Source: Dermatophilaceae bacterium Soc4.6 (lineage in GTDB: Bacteria; Actinomycetota; Actinomycetes; Actinomycetales; Dermatophilaceae). From it: a stretch of DNA of 64,000 nt. The notes under the pieces are model-generated. The model was not told where the DNA came from, did no database searches, and saw nothing but the letters and a program-made list of their open reading frames with translations. Where the stretch lies: positions 1,798,001-1,862,000 of the forward strand of contig JAZGVH010000002.1 of assembly GCA_039889245.1 (NCBI GenBank), written 5' to 3'. Positions 25,839-34,447 of this stretch are shown here, in pieces (the first letter of the stretch is position 1; each line of letters opens with the position of its first letter). Both the position numbers and the translations under genes were made by a program.

Positions 25839-26287
25839 CGGGTCAGGCCCTCCCGTGGCGAGGACGCGCTCTGGCTGATCCGGGGGGTCCAGCCGGGGAC
25901 GACGCTGGGGGTGGTGCCGGTCACGACCACGGTGGACGTGGCTGCGGTGCGGCTGGTGGTCACGCTCAGCCCGGCCAGGACGTCGCGGCCGCCGGCGGCG
26001 GCGACGAACGCGGTCGCCGCCGACCGCGCCACGGACGGGGCTGCCCCGCTGCTGACGCCCTGGGCGGCGCCGGCCCGGGCCCCCTCGGCCGCGGCGGCGA
26101 TGGCCACGGTGCGGGCGTGGTAGATCAGGGCCGCCTGCACACCGACGAACATCAGCAGGAACAGGGCCGGCATGAGGATGACGATCTGGATCGAGGCCGC
26201 ACCCCGCTCGTGATGCCCCGCAACAGCGGGGCCGGTGCGGGCGCACCGGCGGGACACCACCAGGTGCCGCACTCGCCGGCGGGACAT
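25835..26287 (-). CDS. TadE-like pilus assembly protein
   Basis: 150 residues from the ATG at 26287; the longer open frame upstream is out of family. ERGAASIQIVILMPALFLLM is a TadE-type helix start, although the usual Glu after the Ser-Ala pair is Gln here. It is followed by GVQAALIYHARTVAIAAAAE and GARAGAAQGVS. No Cys in the soluble part, unlike the next gene. First of three TadE/G-like genes, separated by 22 bases from the pilin gene. Confidence 0.8.
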   Translation of the reverse strand: MSRRRVRHLVVSRRCARTGPAVAGHHERGAASIQIVILMPALFLLMFVGVQAALIYHARTVAIAAAAEGARAGAAQGVSSGAAPSVARSAATAFVAAAGGRDVLAGLSVTTSRTAATSTVVVTGTTPSVVPGWTPRISQSASSPREGLTR

Positions 26288-26309
26288 GGTCAGCGGTCCC
26301 TGGTCATGG

Positions 26310-26513
26310 TCACCGGATCCCCGGCAGCTTGCTGTTGATGTAGGCCTGCAGCGCGGCGTACACGATGCCGGCCAGCGCGAGGGCGGCCACGGCCCAGAAC
26401 ACGATCTCGATCGTGCTGCCGGCGCCGCAGTCCCGGCGCTGCGCGCGGACCCGGTCCGCACGGGTCTGCAGGCTCACTCCGAGGGTGTGGAGGGTGACGA
26501 AGAGGTAGGTCAT
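26310..26513 (-). CDS. Flp-type major pilin candidate
   Basis: 67 residues, GGAAGGA seven bases upstream of the ATG. A 40-residue polar leader with a Cys is followed by AGSTIEIVFWAVAALALAGI and VYAALQAYINSKLPGIR. A Glu shortly before the hydrophobic helix and a short C-terminus match Flp-type prepilins, which are cleaved by a TadV-like peptidase; no such peptidase is in the window. Position between tadC and the tadE genes supports the pilin assignment. Confidence 0.65.
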   Translation of the reverse strand: MTYLFVTLHTLGVSLQTRADRVRAQRRDCGAGSTIEIVFWAVAALALAGIVYAALQAYINSKLPGIR

Positions 26514-26699
26514 GGCGGTGTCCTTCCGGTGGTTCAGTGGTGGGCTGTGGGGTGAAACGGGTTGTCGCTGTTCGTGATTGGCCTAGTGCTCGGGATGCTC
26601 GGGATGCTCGGTTGGCCTCGGTGGGTCCTGGGGTTTCCTCTCCTTCCCGGCTGCGATGGGCTTGCTGTGGGACTGCTTGGAGACTCCTCCTGACGGCGT

Positions 26700-27605
26700 T
26701 CAGGTGGCCCCGACCAGCCGCAGCAGCGGTGGGGCCATCAGCAGGGCGAGGAAGACCACGCCCAGGAGCGAGCCGGGCAGGTACATGCGTTCCTCGACGA
26801 CGTTGGCGTGGGCGAGCTCGGCGCTGAGCAGGGCGCTGCGTACGGAGGCGCTGCGGGCCCGTAGCTGCCGGTAGACCTCCGCGCTCTCGTCGCTGGCGAG
26901 GCGCATGATGTCGGCGACGTCGACCAGCTCGGGCAGGGCGAGGTCGCGCGACAGGGCGGTGAGGCTGTCCCAGGGTGGCTGGCCGGTGTAGCGGGAGCGG
27001 GCCAACTCCTGCCCGATCCGCGCGAACACCCACGCGTCACCGACCTCGGCCGCGTTCGCCAGGGCGGTCGAGGCGCCGGCGCCGCTGTGACGTTCCAGGG
27101 CGCACAGCTCGATGTAGGCGCTCAGCGCCCGCGCGAGGTCGGCGCGGGCCTGCGCCGCGTCCGCGGCGACGTCACGCGACGGCATCACGAACAGCACCGC
27201 GGCGAGCACGAGCGTGGCCGCGACCGGCACCACGAACGCGATGCGGATCCCGAGGAGGGTGAAGAACCCGGTCAGCAGCGCGGGCAGGACCAGCCCGAGC
27301 AGGCCGTAGAGGACCTTGCGGCCGTAGAACTGCGCCGGGCTCTGGCGCAGGACAGCCAGGTCCGCCGCCGGCGGGACACCGAGCAGCCGGGCCGGGAGGG
27401 TGCGTTCGGCCCACATCCCCAGCCGCTCCTGCGGGTCGGGGGTCGTCGAGGGGACGGCCGCACCCGGACGGCGCCGTACCGGCGGGGAGAGCCGGTCCAG
27501 CACATCGGCCAGGTCGGGCTGGGCGGGGATGAGCCCGTAGATCATGACCGCGACGCCGAGCCCGATGAGGGCGCCGAAGGCCAGGGACAGCTGCAGGCCG
27601 GTCAT
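26700..27605 (-). CDS. tadC: TadC-like pilus membrane platform protein
   Basis: 301 residues with membrane helices at the N-terminus (LSLAFGALIGLGVAVMIYGL), in the middle (two close helices, about residues 100-145) and at the C-terminus (GSLLGVVFLALLMAPPLLRL). The cytoplasmic part carries the type II secretion F-like helices (DLARALSAYIELCALERHSG, ADIMRLASDESAEVYRQLRA). TadC pairs with TadB to form the platform that the TadA motor acts on. It overlaps tadB by 4 bases. A 186-bp gap with a GGGATGCTC microrepeat follows before the pilin gene. Confidence 0.85.
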   Translation of the reverse strand: MTGLQLSLAFGALIGLGVAVMIYGLIPAQPDLADVLDRLSPPVRRRPGAAVPSTTPDPQERLGMWAERTLPARLLGVPPAADLAVLRQSPAQFYGRKVLYGLLGLVLPALLTGFFTLLGIRIAFVVPVAATLVLAAVLFVMPSRDVAADAAQARADLARALSAYIELCALERHSGAGASTALANAAEVGDAWVFARIGQELARSRYTGQPPWDSLTALSRDLALPELVDVADIMRLASDESAEVYRQLRARSASVRSALLSAELAHANVVEERMYLPGSLLGVVFLALLMAPPLLRLVGAT

Positions 27606-28534
27606 CGGGCACCGGCCCGGGCGTCAGGCCCCAGGAAGCGTGGGCTCGTTCTGCCCTCGGCCATCCGCCGCATCCACAGCAGGGCCCCCGCGTAGACGGT
27701 GAGCAGGACGACCAGGACGACCTGCCCGAACGGGGTGGAGTAGGGGGCGATGTAGTCACCGGTGAAGGCCAGGACGGCCAGCACCCCCACCGAGAACGTG
27801 GTGACCAGGCGGGCGCTGCCGCGCGGCTTGGCCCGGCCGGCCTCGACCCGTCGGCGGGAGGCCACGTCCTCGGCGACGGACTCGGCCACGCCGGCCAGGA
27901 CCGAGGCCAGGCTGCGGTTGCGGCGGCGGGCGGCGAGGATGAGGTTGGCCGCCACCAGGTCCCCGGTGACGTCGTCGAGGTCGTCGGCGAAGGCCCGCAG
28001 CGCGGTCTCGGTGTCCCACCGGGCCCGCAGCCGCGCCACCAGGGTGGCGACCTCCCCCATGATCGGCTCCGGGGTGGAGCGCAGCGTCGCGGTCAGGGCC
28101 TGCTCGATCCCGACGCCGGCGCCGAGGACACCGGCCAGGGAGCGGGTCCACTCCTCCATCGCCTCCACGCGCCGGATCTGCTGCGCCGCCGGCGGAGCCG
28201 CCAGCAGGTACGGCAGCCCCACCGCGGCCGCCGGCAGGACGACGACGGCGGCGACCCACCCAGTCAGGACCGCCAGCAAAAGCCCCACCCCCACGGCCAG
28301 CCCCAGCGTGGCCCGGGTCCGGGGTGTCACCCGCCGAGAGAACCGCGCCACCCGCGCCAGCCGCGCCAGTGGGGTCCCGAGCGCAAACGGGTCCCGCTCA
28401 AGAGGGCCGCCGTCAGCGTGGAGGGCGGCGCGAGCGTGAGGGGTGCCCCCGGTGCGCGGTCGCAGGGCGGCCACCGCGCCGAGCAGGCCCACGACGACCA
28501 GGGCCCCGCAGACCGCGGACAGCAGGTCCGTCAC
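27602..28534 (-). CDS. tadB: TadB-like pilus membrane platform protein
   Basis: 310 residues from the GTG at 28534, chosen for the GTGA overlap with the tadA stop; another GTG nine bases earlier is possible. N-terminal helix, helix pair near residues 85-125, T2SSF-type cytoplasmic domain (EEWTRSLAGVLGAGVGIEQA, TEPI-type motif in LRSTPEPIMGEVATLVARL) and C-terminal helices (FGQVVLVVLLTVYAGALLWM). Forms the inner-membrane platform of the Tad pilus with TadC. Confidence 0.85.
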   Translation of the reverse strand: MTDLLSAVCGALVVVGLLGAVAALRPRTGGTPHARAALHADGGPLERDPFALGTPLARLARVARFSRRVTPRTRATLGLAVGVGLLLAVLTGWVAAVVVLPAAAVGLPYLLAAPPAAQQIRRVEAMEEWTRSLAGVLGAGVGIEQALTATLRSTPEPIMGEVATLVARLRARWDTETALRAFADDLDDVTGDLVAANLILAARRRNRSLASVLAGVAESVAEDVASRRRVEAGRAKPRGSARLVTTFSVGVLAVLAFTGDYIAPYSTPFGQVVLVVLLTVYAGALLWMRRMAEGRTSPRFLGPDARAGAR

Positions 28535-30549
28535 GGCGCCCACCCCCCACCATCAGCCCTGCCAGCCCTGCCAGCCCTGCCCACCCAGCCCGCACCGTCA
28601 GCGGTGTCGGCCCCGTCGGCCTCGGCCTGGTAGAGGTCGGGGTCGAAGCCGAACTCCACCAGCTCCCGACAGCGCGGGGGGAGGATGCCGGTGGCCCGGG
28701 CCGGGCCTCGTCTGCTCGGCGGGGCCGGCCCGAAGAGGTAGGTCAGGGCGTAGCCCTTCTCCTTCTCCCCGGGCTCGACGAGGACGACCTCGCTGACCCA
28801 GCGGCGCTGCACCTGCGACCCGTCGGGCCGGTCCTCCACCCGGCGGGCGAGCTGGACGATGACGTCGAGGCAGCCGGTCAGCTTCTCCAACGCGAGGTCC
28901 CGGGTGACGTGGCTGCCGGCTTCCATCGCGCAGGTGACCAGCTTGCGGATACACGTCTCGGCGGTCGCGGCGTGCGTCGTCGACAGCGAGCCGGTACCGG
29001 ACTCCATCGCCTTGATCATCGTCCACACCTCCGACCCGCGGATCTCGCCGACGATCTGGCGGGACAGGGCGAACCGGAAGGAGTCGGTCAGGGCATCCGC
29101 GAGCTCGAACGCGCCCGCGGCGCGCCCGTCGGCGCCGACCTCCCCCAGACCCGGGCGGGCCTCCCAGTCGATGACGATCTCGTGCTGGCCCGTCTCGCCC
29201 AGGAACAGCTCGTACTCGGTCTCGAACGTGCCGATCGCCTCGCCCCGGGGGATCTGCGCGCACAGGGCCCGCATCAGCGTGGTCTTACCCGCCGACATGG
29301 GCCCGGAGACGGCGACACTCCACGACGCCCGCACCAGCGCCGCGAGCAGGTTCGCACACGACGGGCTCATGCAGCCCCGCTCGACCCACCCATCCAGGCT
29401 GTCGACCATCAACCGGTGACGCCGGATGACGACGGTGGGCCGGCTGACCACCCACGCCGTGGCCGCCAGCCGCGCCCCACCGTCGAGCTTCATGTGCAGC
29501 CGGGGCATGCTCTGCGAGAACGGGCGCGGGTTGGACTCCGACCGGGCGGCCAGAAAACGCAGGAAGTCGATCAGCTCCTCATCGGTCTCCGCCACCGCCG
29601 GGCCGGGGATCCGGCTGCCGTCGGTCAGCTCCAGCAGCACCTGGCGGCAGCCAAGGATGAAGATGTTCTCGACCCGGTCATCCTCGACCAAAGGCTGCAG
29701 CCGGCCCAGGCGGAACACCGCATCGAACACGGCCTGCCCCATCAGCGACTGCTGCCGCCCCGTCCACGCCGGCGCCCCACTGGCCGCGACATCCGCCGCG
29801 TGCTCCCTCAGCAGATCCGCGATGACCACCCACCCGAACCGTTCCTGCGCGGCACGATCCCGCGCGCCCCCGTCCGCGCCCGGCCGCGACCCCCCACCAC
29901 CGGAACCACCAACACCCTTGCTGTCGATGGCACCGCTGACACGGCTGACACCGGTGGCGCTGTTCGCACAGTTGGCGCTATCGGTCTGGGCACGCCAGTC
30001 CCCACCCAGCGCCAGCCGGCCCGCGACCAGCGTGCGGAACGCCGTGACCAGAGCCCAGTCGATCTCCCCCTGCTCCCTCAACCGGTCACTCAACCGCGCA
30101 CCATGACGGTCGCTCCCGCCGGGTGCCAAGGCGTGACGGAACGTCGCCTGGTCGGGGACGTCGGGGACGTCGGGGATGTCAGGGATATCGGGGATGTCGG
30201 GGACGTCCGGCAGGTTCGGGAGGTTCGGGACGGCGGGGGCGCCGGGGCCGTCGTGGCGGCGGCGGGCGTCGTCCAGCGCGACCGGGTCACCCTCCACGGT
30301 GCGTGGCCGCATCGAGAACCCTCCGCGCACCCGCCCAGGCCGGGCCGCCCGGACGGGCCCCACAGGCCTGACGGACCCCGACACCGGGCTGGCAAACAGC
30401 GGCGGCAGCACCGCCGTGTCAGGAGCGCCCTCCGTGCCCTCCGTGCCCTCCGTGCCTTCCGCGCTCTCCGCGCCCACCGCGCTGCGAGTGGCGTGAACGC
30501 CGTCAGCGCCGTCAGCGGGGTCTGTGGTGGCTATCGGCTCGCTGCTCAC
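28531..30549 (-). CDS. tadA: TadA/CpaF-type secretion ATPase with long repeat-rich N-terminus
   Basis: 672 residues. The first 130 are low-complexity, with Glu-Gly-Thr and Pro-Asp-Ile/Val tripeptide repeats that differ from ordinary TadA. The conserved ATPase spans about 150-620: RVENIFILGCRQVLLELTDG, Walker A GPMSAGKTTL (416-425), the Asp-box region TFETEYELFLGETGQHEIVI, Walker B-type IVGEIRGSEVW and the His-box STTHAATAETCIRKL. It powers assembly of Flp pili. The context of TadZ upstream and TadB/C downstream is canonical. Reading frames overlap on both sides. Confidence 0.9.
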   Translation of the reverse strand: MSSEPIATTDPADGADGVHATRSAVGAESAEGTEGTEGTEGAPDTAVLPPLFASPVSGSVRPVGPVRAARPGRVRGGFSMRPRTVEGDPVALDDARRRHDGPGAPAVPNLPNLPDVPDIPDIPDIPDVPDVPDQATFRHALAPGGSDRHGARLSDRLREQGEIDWALVTAFRTLVAGRLALGGDWRAQTDSANCANSATGVSRVSGAIDSKGVGGSGGGGSRPGADGGARDRAAQERFGWVVIADLLREHAADVAASGAPAWTGRQQSLMGQAVFDAVFRLGRLQPLVEDDRVENIFILGCRQVLLELTDGSRIPGPAVAETDEELIDFLRFLAARSESNPRPFSQSMPRLHMKLDGGARLAATAWVVSRPTVVIRRHRLMVDSLDGWVERGCMSPSCANLLAALVRASWSVAVSGPMSAGKTTLMRALCAQIPRGEAIGTFETEYELFLGETGQHEIVIDWEARPGLGEVGADGRAAGAFELADALTDSFRFALSRQIVGEIRGSEVWTMIKAMESGTGSLSTTHAATAETCIRKLVTCAMEAGSHVTRDLALEKLTGCLDVIVQLARRVEDRPDGSQVQRRWVSEVVLVEPGEKEKGYALTYLFGPAPPSRRGPARATGILPPRCRELVEFGFDPDLYQAEADGADTADGAGWVGRAGRAGRADGGGWAP

Positions 30550-31370
30550 CGTTGTCTCCCGCCGTCGGCAGCCTGCAGCTGCTCCTCATTGGCCCTGATC
30601 CGTCCGGTGACGGCGCTGCGGGCGGCGCGCAGGCTGCGCAGCAGCGCGCCGTCCTCCCACCCTCCCCGGCCGGCGAGCCGGGCCAGCCGGCCCGCCGGCG
30701 GGGGCGGCGCTCCGTGGGACAGGACCGCGGCCGAGGCCGGGTCCCACGCGAGGGTGGTCACGACCGGGACCTGCAGCACCCGGCCCACCTCCCGGGCCCG
30801 GAACGGCGCCCCTTGCCCCACCATCAGCACCCCCAGCGAAGTCACGGCCCCGGCCCCGCCGAACCGCTCCCGCAGCGTCTGCGCCCACGACCGGGCCCCG
30901 GCCAAGGAGACCATGTCGCTGCGCGTGACCAACAGCGCCAGATCGGCCCTGTTCAGCAGCGGCTCCGGGCTACCGAACAGCCCAAGCCGGCCCGCGTCCA
31001 CGATCACGTCCTGCCCGGTGCCCTCCAGGGCGCGCAGCACACCAGCCAGCGGCTCCCACAGCCCCAACAGGGTGCGGGCCTGCTCATGGGAGCGGGCGCC
31101 AGGCACGAACATCGCCGACGAGCCCGGCAGCGGCATCGACACCTGCGGCAGCGCCTCGAGCAGGGACCCGTCCTGCTGGGCCAGGGCCAGCGCGATCATC
31201 GCCTCCGGGGGCACCACCGACCCGCGCAGGTAGCCGGCCGCGACCGACGACCCACCCGTGGGGTCGGCCTCGACCAGCAGCGCCGGGCGCGGCCACGCCA
31301 GCGCCAGCCCCAGCGCGGTGGTCGTCACCCCCGGAGACCCCGACGCGGACGTCAGCACGATCAGGCTCAC
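30546..31370 (-). CDS. TadZ/CpaE-like MinD-superfamily protein
   Basis: 274 residues. The N-terminus LIVLTSASGSPGVTTTALGL is a deviant Walker A of the MinD/ParA kind without the usual Lys, followed by ALLVEADPTGGSSVAAG, where DPTGG mimics the conserved Asp-containing strand. Later strands QDVIVDAGRL and LALLVTRSDMVSLAGARSW complete the fold. TadZ-like proteins localise the pilus machine at the membrane. It overlaps tadA by 4 bases. Confidence 0.8.
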   Translation of the reverse strand: MSLIVLTSASGSPGVTTTALGLALAWPRPALLVEADPTGGSSVAAGYLRGSVVPPEAMIALALAQQDGSLLEALPQVSMPLPGSSAMFVPGARSHEQARTLLGLWEPLAGVLRALEGTGQDVIVDAGRLGLFGSPEPLLNRADLALLVTRSDMVSLAGARSWAQTLRERFGGAGAVTSLGVLMVGQGAPFRAREVGRVLQVPVVTTLAWDPASAAVLSHGAPPPPAGRLARLAGRGGWEDGALLRSLRAARSAVTGRIRANEEQLQAADGGRQR

Positions 31371-31375
31371 CGTCT

Positions 31376-32119
31376 CTACCGATCCCGCGAGTCCAGCACG
31401 ACCGCGACCTTGCCCGTGGCCGCCATCGACGCCAGCGCCGCAGCATCACCGACCGGGACCTCGACCGTGATCAGCGTCTGGGCTCCCAGCCCCGTCGTGT
31501 CCGCCCCCGTCACGGTGCTGACCACCACCGCCGCCACCTCGACCGGCGCGGCCGTCATGCCCGCCGTCGTGCCCGTCGTCGTGCCTGGCGTCGCCTCGCC
31601 CAGCTGCCCGGGCGTGCCCACGACCCGGATCCGGTCCCCCGCGGTCAGCTGTGCCCCAGGCATCATCGCCGGCATCACCCCGACCCCCACCAGCGAGTAA
31701 CCCCGTCCGGGCACGTTCTGGGCCGTCACGGACCCCCCGGTCAGCAGCGAGCCAGCCGCAACGTCCACGGCCGCACGCTGGCCGACCAGCCGGTCCAGCC
31801 CCCCGGCCGGGACACTGCGCACCGCCGGGTCGGTGCCGATCTGCACGGACATCAGCTCATCCCGGGTGATCAGCGAGCCGCGCTCGATCGTGACCCGGGC
31901 CGCGACCACCTCCCGGGCGTTGTTCGTGACCTGGTGCAGCCAGACATTGCCCAGCGCCCCCAGGCACACCACGCCCGCCATCGCCGCGAACACCCCCCAC
32001 CGACGGCGCGGCCTCGGCGGCGTCGCCATGACGCTCGACGTCGGTCCCGGCCCGGGCTGCGCGCCCGGGCGAACCCGGCGCCGGGCCCGGCTCGCCGGCC
32101 GCTCGACGGTACTGGTCAT
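31376..32119 (-). CDS. SAF-domain protein (CpaB/RcpC-like)
   Basis: 247 residues from the ATG at 32119, which has GGAAGGAG eight bases upstream; an earlier ATG lacks this. One membrane helix (GVFAAMAGVVCLGALGNVWL) is followed by a SAF domain: VVAARVTIERGSLITRDELM, then VGQRAAVDVAAGSLLTGGSV. The distal part has a Thr/Gly/Met repeat tract and two beta-rich strands. CpaB/RcpC proteins help assemble the outer part of Tad pili; in Gram-positive cells the target may be the wall. Confidence 0.8.
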   Translation of the reverse strand: MTSTVERPASRARRRVRPGAQPGPGPTSSVMATPPRPRRRWGVFAAMAGVVCLGALGNVWLHQVTNNAREVVAARVTIERGSLITRDELMSVQIGTDPAVRSVPAGGLDRLVGQRAAVDVAAGSLLTGGSVTAQNVPGRGYSLVGVGVMPAMMPGAQLTAGDRIRVVGTPGQLGEATPGTTTGTTAGMTAAPVEVAAVVVSTVTGADTTGLGAQTLITVEVPVGDAAALASMAATGKVAVVLDSRDR

Positions 32120-32203
32120 CGTCTGGCTCCTTCCCCACATCGCGACATCACCGCATCACCACACCGCTGCACCACCGCATCGCCGCATCCCCGCATCCCC
32201 GCA

Positions 32204-33109
32204 TCACTGCCTCAGGACCTGGGCCTCGCCGATGGTCACCGCAGCGGACTGAGACAGGTCCATCGCAATCGTCCCGGCCTGCCCGATCCCGGCCCACGTG
32301 ACCACCCAGTGCGAGGTCGCCGTCACGGTGTAGCTCCCCTGCCGCGTGTACGTATGCCCGCACGTCGGCGATGCCTGCCGGCCATAGGAGTCCTGGTAGG
32401 GCGTCCCCGCGCCACAGGTCACCGTCTGCCCGTCGCCCATGGCCCACTCCACCTGAGCGACGCGCGCGGTCGCGGTCACGGTCCAGCCGGCCGCCGACGC
32501 GGTGCGGGTGATCGGCCCCCACGTGCCCTGGGTCGGACGCTCAACCCACATCCAGTTCGGCATGCCCACCAGCCCGACCGACCCCGCCCCCGGCTCCGGA
32601 ACCAGGCCCATCGTGATCGCGGACAACTTCATCGACGCGACCGCGTTGCGCGCCAGCTGAAGAGGATTCGGCGGAGGAGGAGGAGGCGCAGACGCCGCCC
32701 AGTAACTGATCGTCCACGCGGCGATAATCACTCCCGGACCAACATGGGCGGGCACGACGCAGTCGAAGATCGCACCGTCTGTATGCCCCGCCCAGACGGC
32801 CTCGGACTGCGGTGGTTGCGGATTCGTGAGTCCGGCCGGACGACACTGCACCCCGTCGATGGCGATCAAGTGGACACCACCGCCGCCACTGGCACCGCCC
32901 GCACCGCCCGCACCGCCCGCACCGCCACCGCCACCGCCGCCACCGCCACCGCCACCGCCGCCACCGCCGCCACCGGCCCAGACCCTGCAGAGCCCAGTGG
33001 GGCCGTAAGAGACACATATCGGTGGGTCGGCGTGCGCAGGTGGAGCGGCCACGTACATAACGATCATCGCCACGACGATGACGAGAGCGGACCTGGCGCG
33101 CGTCAGCAT
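32204..33109 (-). CDS. Secreted protein with poly-glycine tract and PKD-like region
   Basis: 301 residues from the ATG at 33109, which overlaps the end of the upstream lipoprotein gene by 7 bases. Signal peptide ALVIVVAMIVMYVAAPPAHA is followed by a short Cys-containing segment and an uninterrupted Gly tract of about 18 residues, then GAG/GAS repeats. The C-terminal 130 residues (TVTATARVAQVEWAMGDGQT, CGHTYTRQGSYTVTATSHW) resemble a PKD-type beta-sandwich. A surface or pilus-associated role is inferred from its place upstream of the SAF-domain gene. Confidence 0.65.
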   Translation of the reverse strand: MLTRARSALVIVVAMIVMYVAAPPAHADPPICVSYGPTGLCRVWAGGGGGGGGGGGGGGGGGGAGGAGGAGGASGGGGVHLIAIDGVQCRPAGLTNPQPPQSEAVWAGHTDGAIFDCVVPAHVGPGVIIAAWTISYWAASAPPPPPPNPLQLARNAVASMKLSAITMGLVPEPGAGSVGLVGMPNWMWVERPTQGTWGPITRTASAAGWTVTATARVAQVEWAMGDGQTVTCGAGTPYQDSYGRQASPTCGHTYTRQGSYTVTATSHWVVTWAGIGQAGTIAMDLSQSAAVTIGEAQVLRQ

Positions 33110-33711
33110 GTTCCGCCCTTGACAGGGACGACATACCCCACGCGCCATTGAGTCGAGTCAGGCAGCTTGTAGTTATAGACCGACACGTCGACCAGCACGT
33201 GAGGTTGGCGGCCCGGCGGGACGATGGACTTGCCCGCCTTGTCCACGATGTTGTACGCGGTCACGTCGGTGCACACCGTGAAGACCACGGTCGGCACAAT
33301 CGGGGGCGACTGGTTGACCTTGTTTGTCAGATCAACGCTCTTTCGCTTGACCGAGATCAGACCGATTTCTCCGGAGATCTTCGTCTCCATCTGCTTGGCG
33401 CTGGCGATCGCGTTACGCATGTTCGTTAACTCAGTGCCGATCGCCACCGGATCGAAGCAGGTCAGAGGTGCCGTCGCGAGGTCTTCGAAGCAGGTCGTTT
33501 GCGCGCGGTAGTAGGCCCGCAGAACCTCCTCGGCCGAAGCGGTAGCGGCGTCCTGCGGGGAGGTGGTTGGGGTCGCCGTCGTGGTGGTGGATGAGGGAGG
33601 GGCCGGCGAGGCTGACGGGGACGTGGGGCCAGTGGGGTCCGTCGCTCCGCCAGCCGTGCAGCCCGCGAGCAGGACAGCACCGAGGACGGCTCCAGTCCAG
33701 GTCGCCTTCAT
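33103..33711 (-). CDS. Lipoprotein, first gene of the Tad operon
   Basis: 202 residues from the ATG at 33711, with GGGAGGAG directly upstream; the longer frame is unlikely. AVLGAVLLAGCTAGG is a lipoprotein signal with lipobox LAGC. A Pro/Ser/Thr-rich linker is followed by a domain of about 140 residues with three Cys (TTCFEDLATAPLTCFDPVAI, VFTVCTDVTAYNIVDKAG) and a C-terminal GGTC. It resembles no family I can name. Translational coupling to the secreted Gly-rich protein suggests they act together at the surface. Confidence 0.65.
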   Translation of the reverse strand: MKATWTGAVLGAVLLAGCTAGGATDPTGPTSPSASPAPPSSTTTTATPTTSPQDAATASAEEVLRAYYRAQTTCFEDLATAPLTCFDPVAIGTELTNMRNAIASAKQMETKISGEIGLISVKRKSVDLTNKVNQSPPIVPTVVFTVCTDVTAYNIVDKAGKSIVPPGRQPHVLVDVSVYNYKLPDSTQWRVGYVVPVKGGTC

Positions 33712-34027
33712 GTCTCCTCCCTTCGAGTCTCCTAAGACCCTGAGGCGTGCCCAAGGCACGGGGCGCTCACCCGCACCCCAATTCGGTGATATAGAGGCTA
33801 GACCCTAAAGCGGCATATGGCGAGGGTTCTGTCAGTCGCGACCTCAGATGTTCGAGAACGCTCATCCCTCGCCCCCGCATTGTGGGTGGCCCCACTGCTG
33901 GTCGTCGTCGGCACGACGCCCTGTCCAACTGGTGCGATGTGGGCAACATCCGACCACACATCGGCCCGGAGGTCCCCCCTAAGCGCTCGCCGAATTTGCC
34001 CGGACGTCCCGAAGGGCGAGGTTGCTC
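33712..34027. other. Region upstream of the Tad operon
   Basis: I see no convincing gene. On the minus strand the A/T-rich stretch TCTATATCACC near 33785-33795 is a possible -10 region for the lipoprotein and the genes behind it; no good -35 was found. Weak open frames here on both strands lack protein-like composition. Confidence 0.4.
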
Positions 34028-34447
34028 TCAGCTCTGGAGTGCGCGGCGGACGTCGGCCGGCGCCGCGCGCAGGGCTGTAGCCAGGGCACGCACAGTTGTC
34101 TCGCTGGGAGCCACGAGTCCCTCCGCCTCCCACCGTTTGACGGTGGAGACCGACGTGTGCGCGGCCTCGGCGAGCTGCCCGACACTCAGACCGGCGGCGA
34201 ACCGCAGCCACCGAAGGTCCGGGCCATCCTGCACAGGGAGAAGCAAAGTGACGGCCTCAACCTCCAGAGCTGCAGCGATGGCGTGCAGGATCTCCGGGTT
34301 TCGCGGACGAGCCTCGCCCCTCTCCCACCGCGAGACCCGGGTGCCGCTGGACATCCCGACCCGACGGGCTAGGTCGTTCTGGCTAACTCCAGCCTGTTCA
34401 CGCGCGGCCCGAAGCGCGTCAGCGTCGATGGCTGGGGCGGTCTCCAT
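34028..34447 (-). CDS. Regulator with two tandem XRE-type helix-turn-helix domains
   Basis: 139 residues from the ATG at 34447; the longer frame begins in poor sequence. Domain 1: LRAAREQAGVSQNDLARRVG then TRVSRWERGEARPRNPEILH. Domain 2: LRWLRFAAGLSVGQLAEAAH then STVKRWEAEGLVAPSETTVR. Two complete XRE domains in one short chain suggest binding to a long or paired operator. It lies between the Tad operon and the att end, a usual place for an element's master regulator. Confidence 0.8.
   Translation of the reverse strand: METAPAIDADALRAAREQAGVSQNDLARRVGMSSGTRVSRWERGEARPRNPEILHAIAAALEVEAVTLLLPVQDGPDLRWLRFAAGLSVGQLAEAAHTSVSTVKRWEAEGLVAPSETTVRALATALRAAPADVRRALQS

Noticed and set aside
28324-31233. 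969-codon plus-strand frame across the Tad operon
   Set aside because: It is antisense to tadA, tadB and tadZ, which have clear motifs; high-GC third positions keep the opposite strand open.
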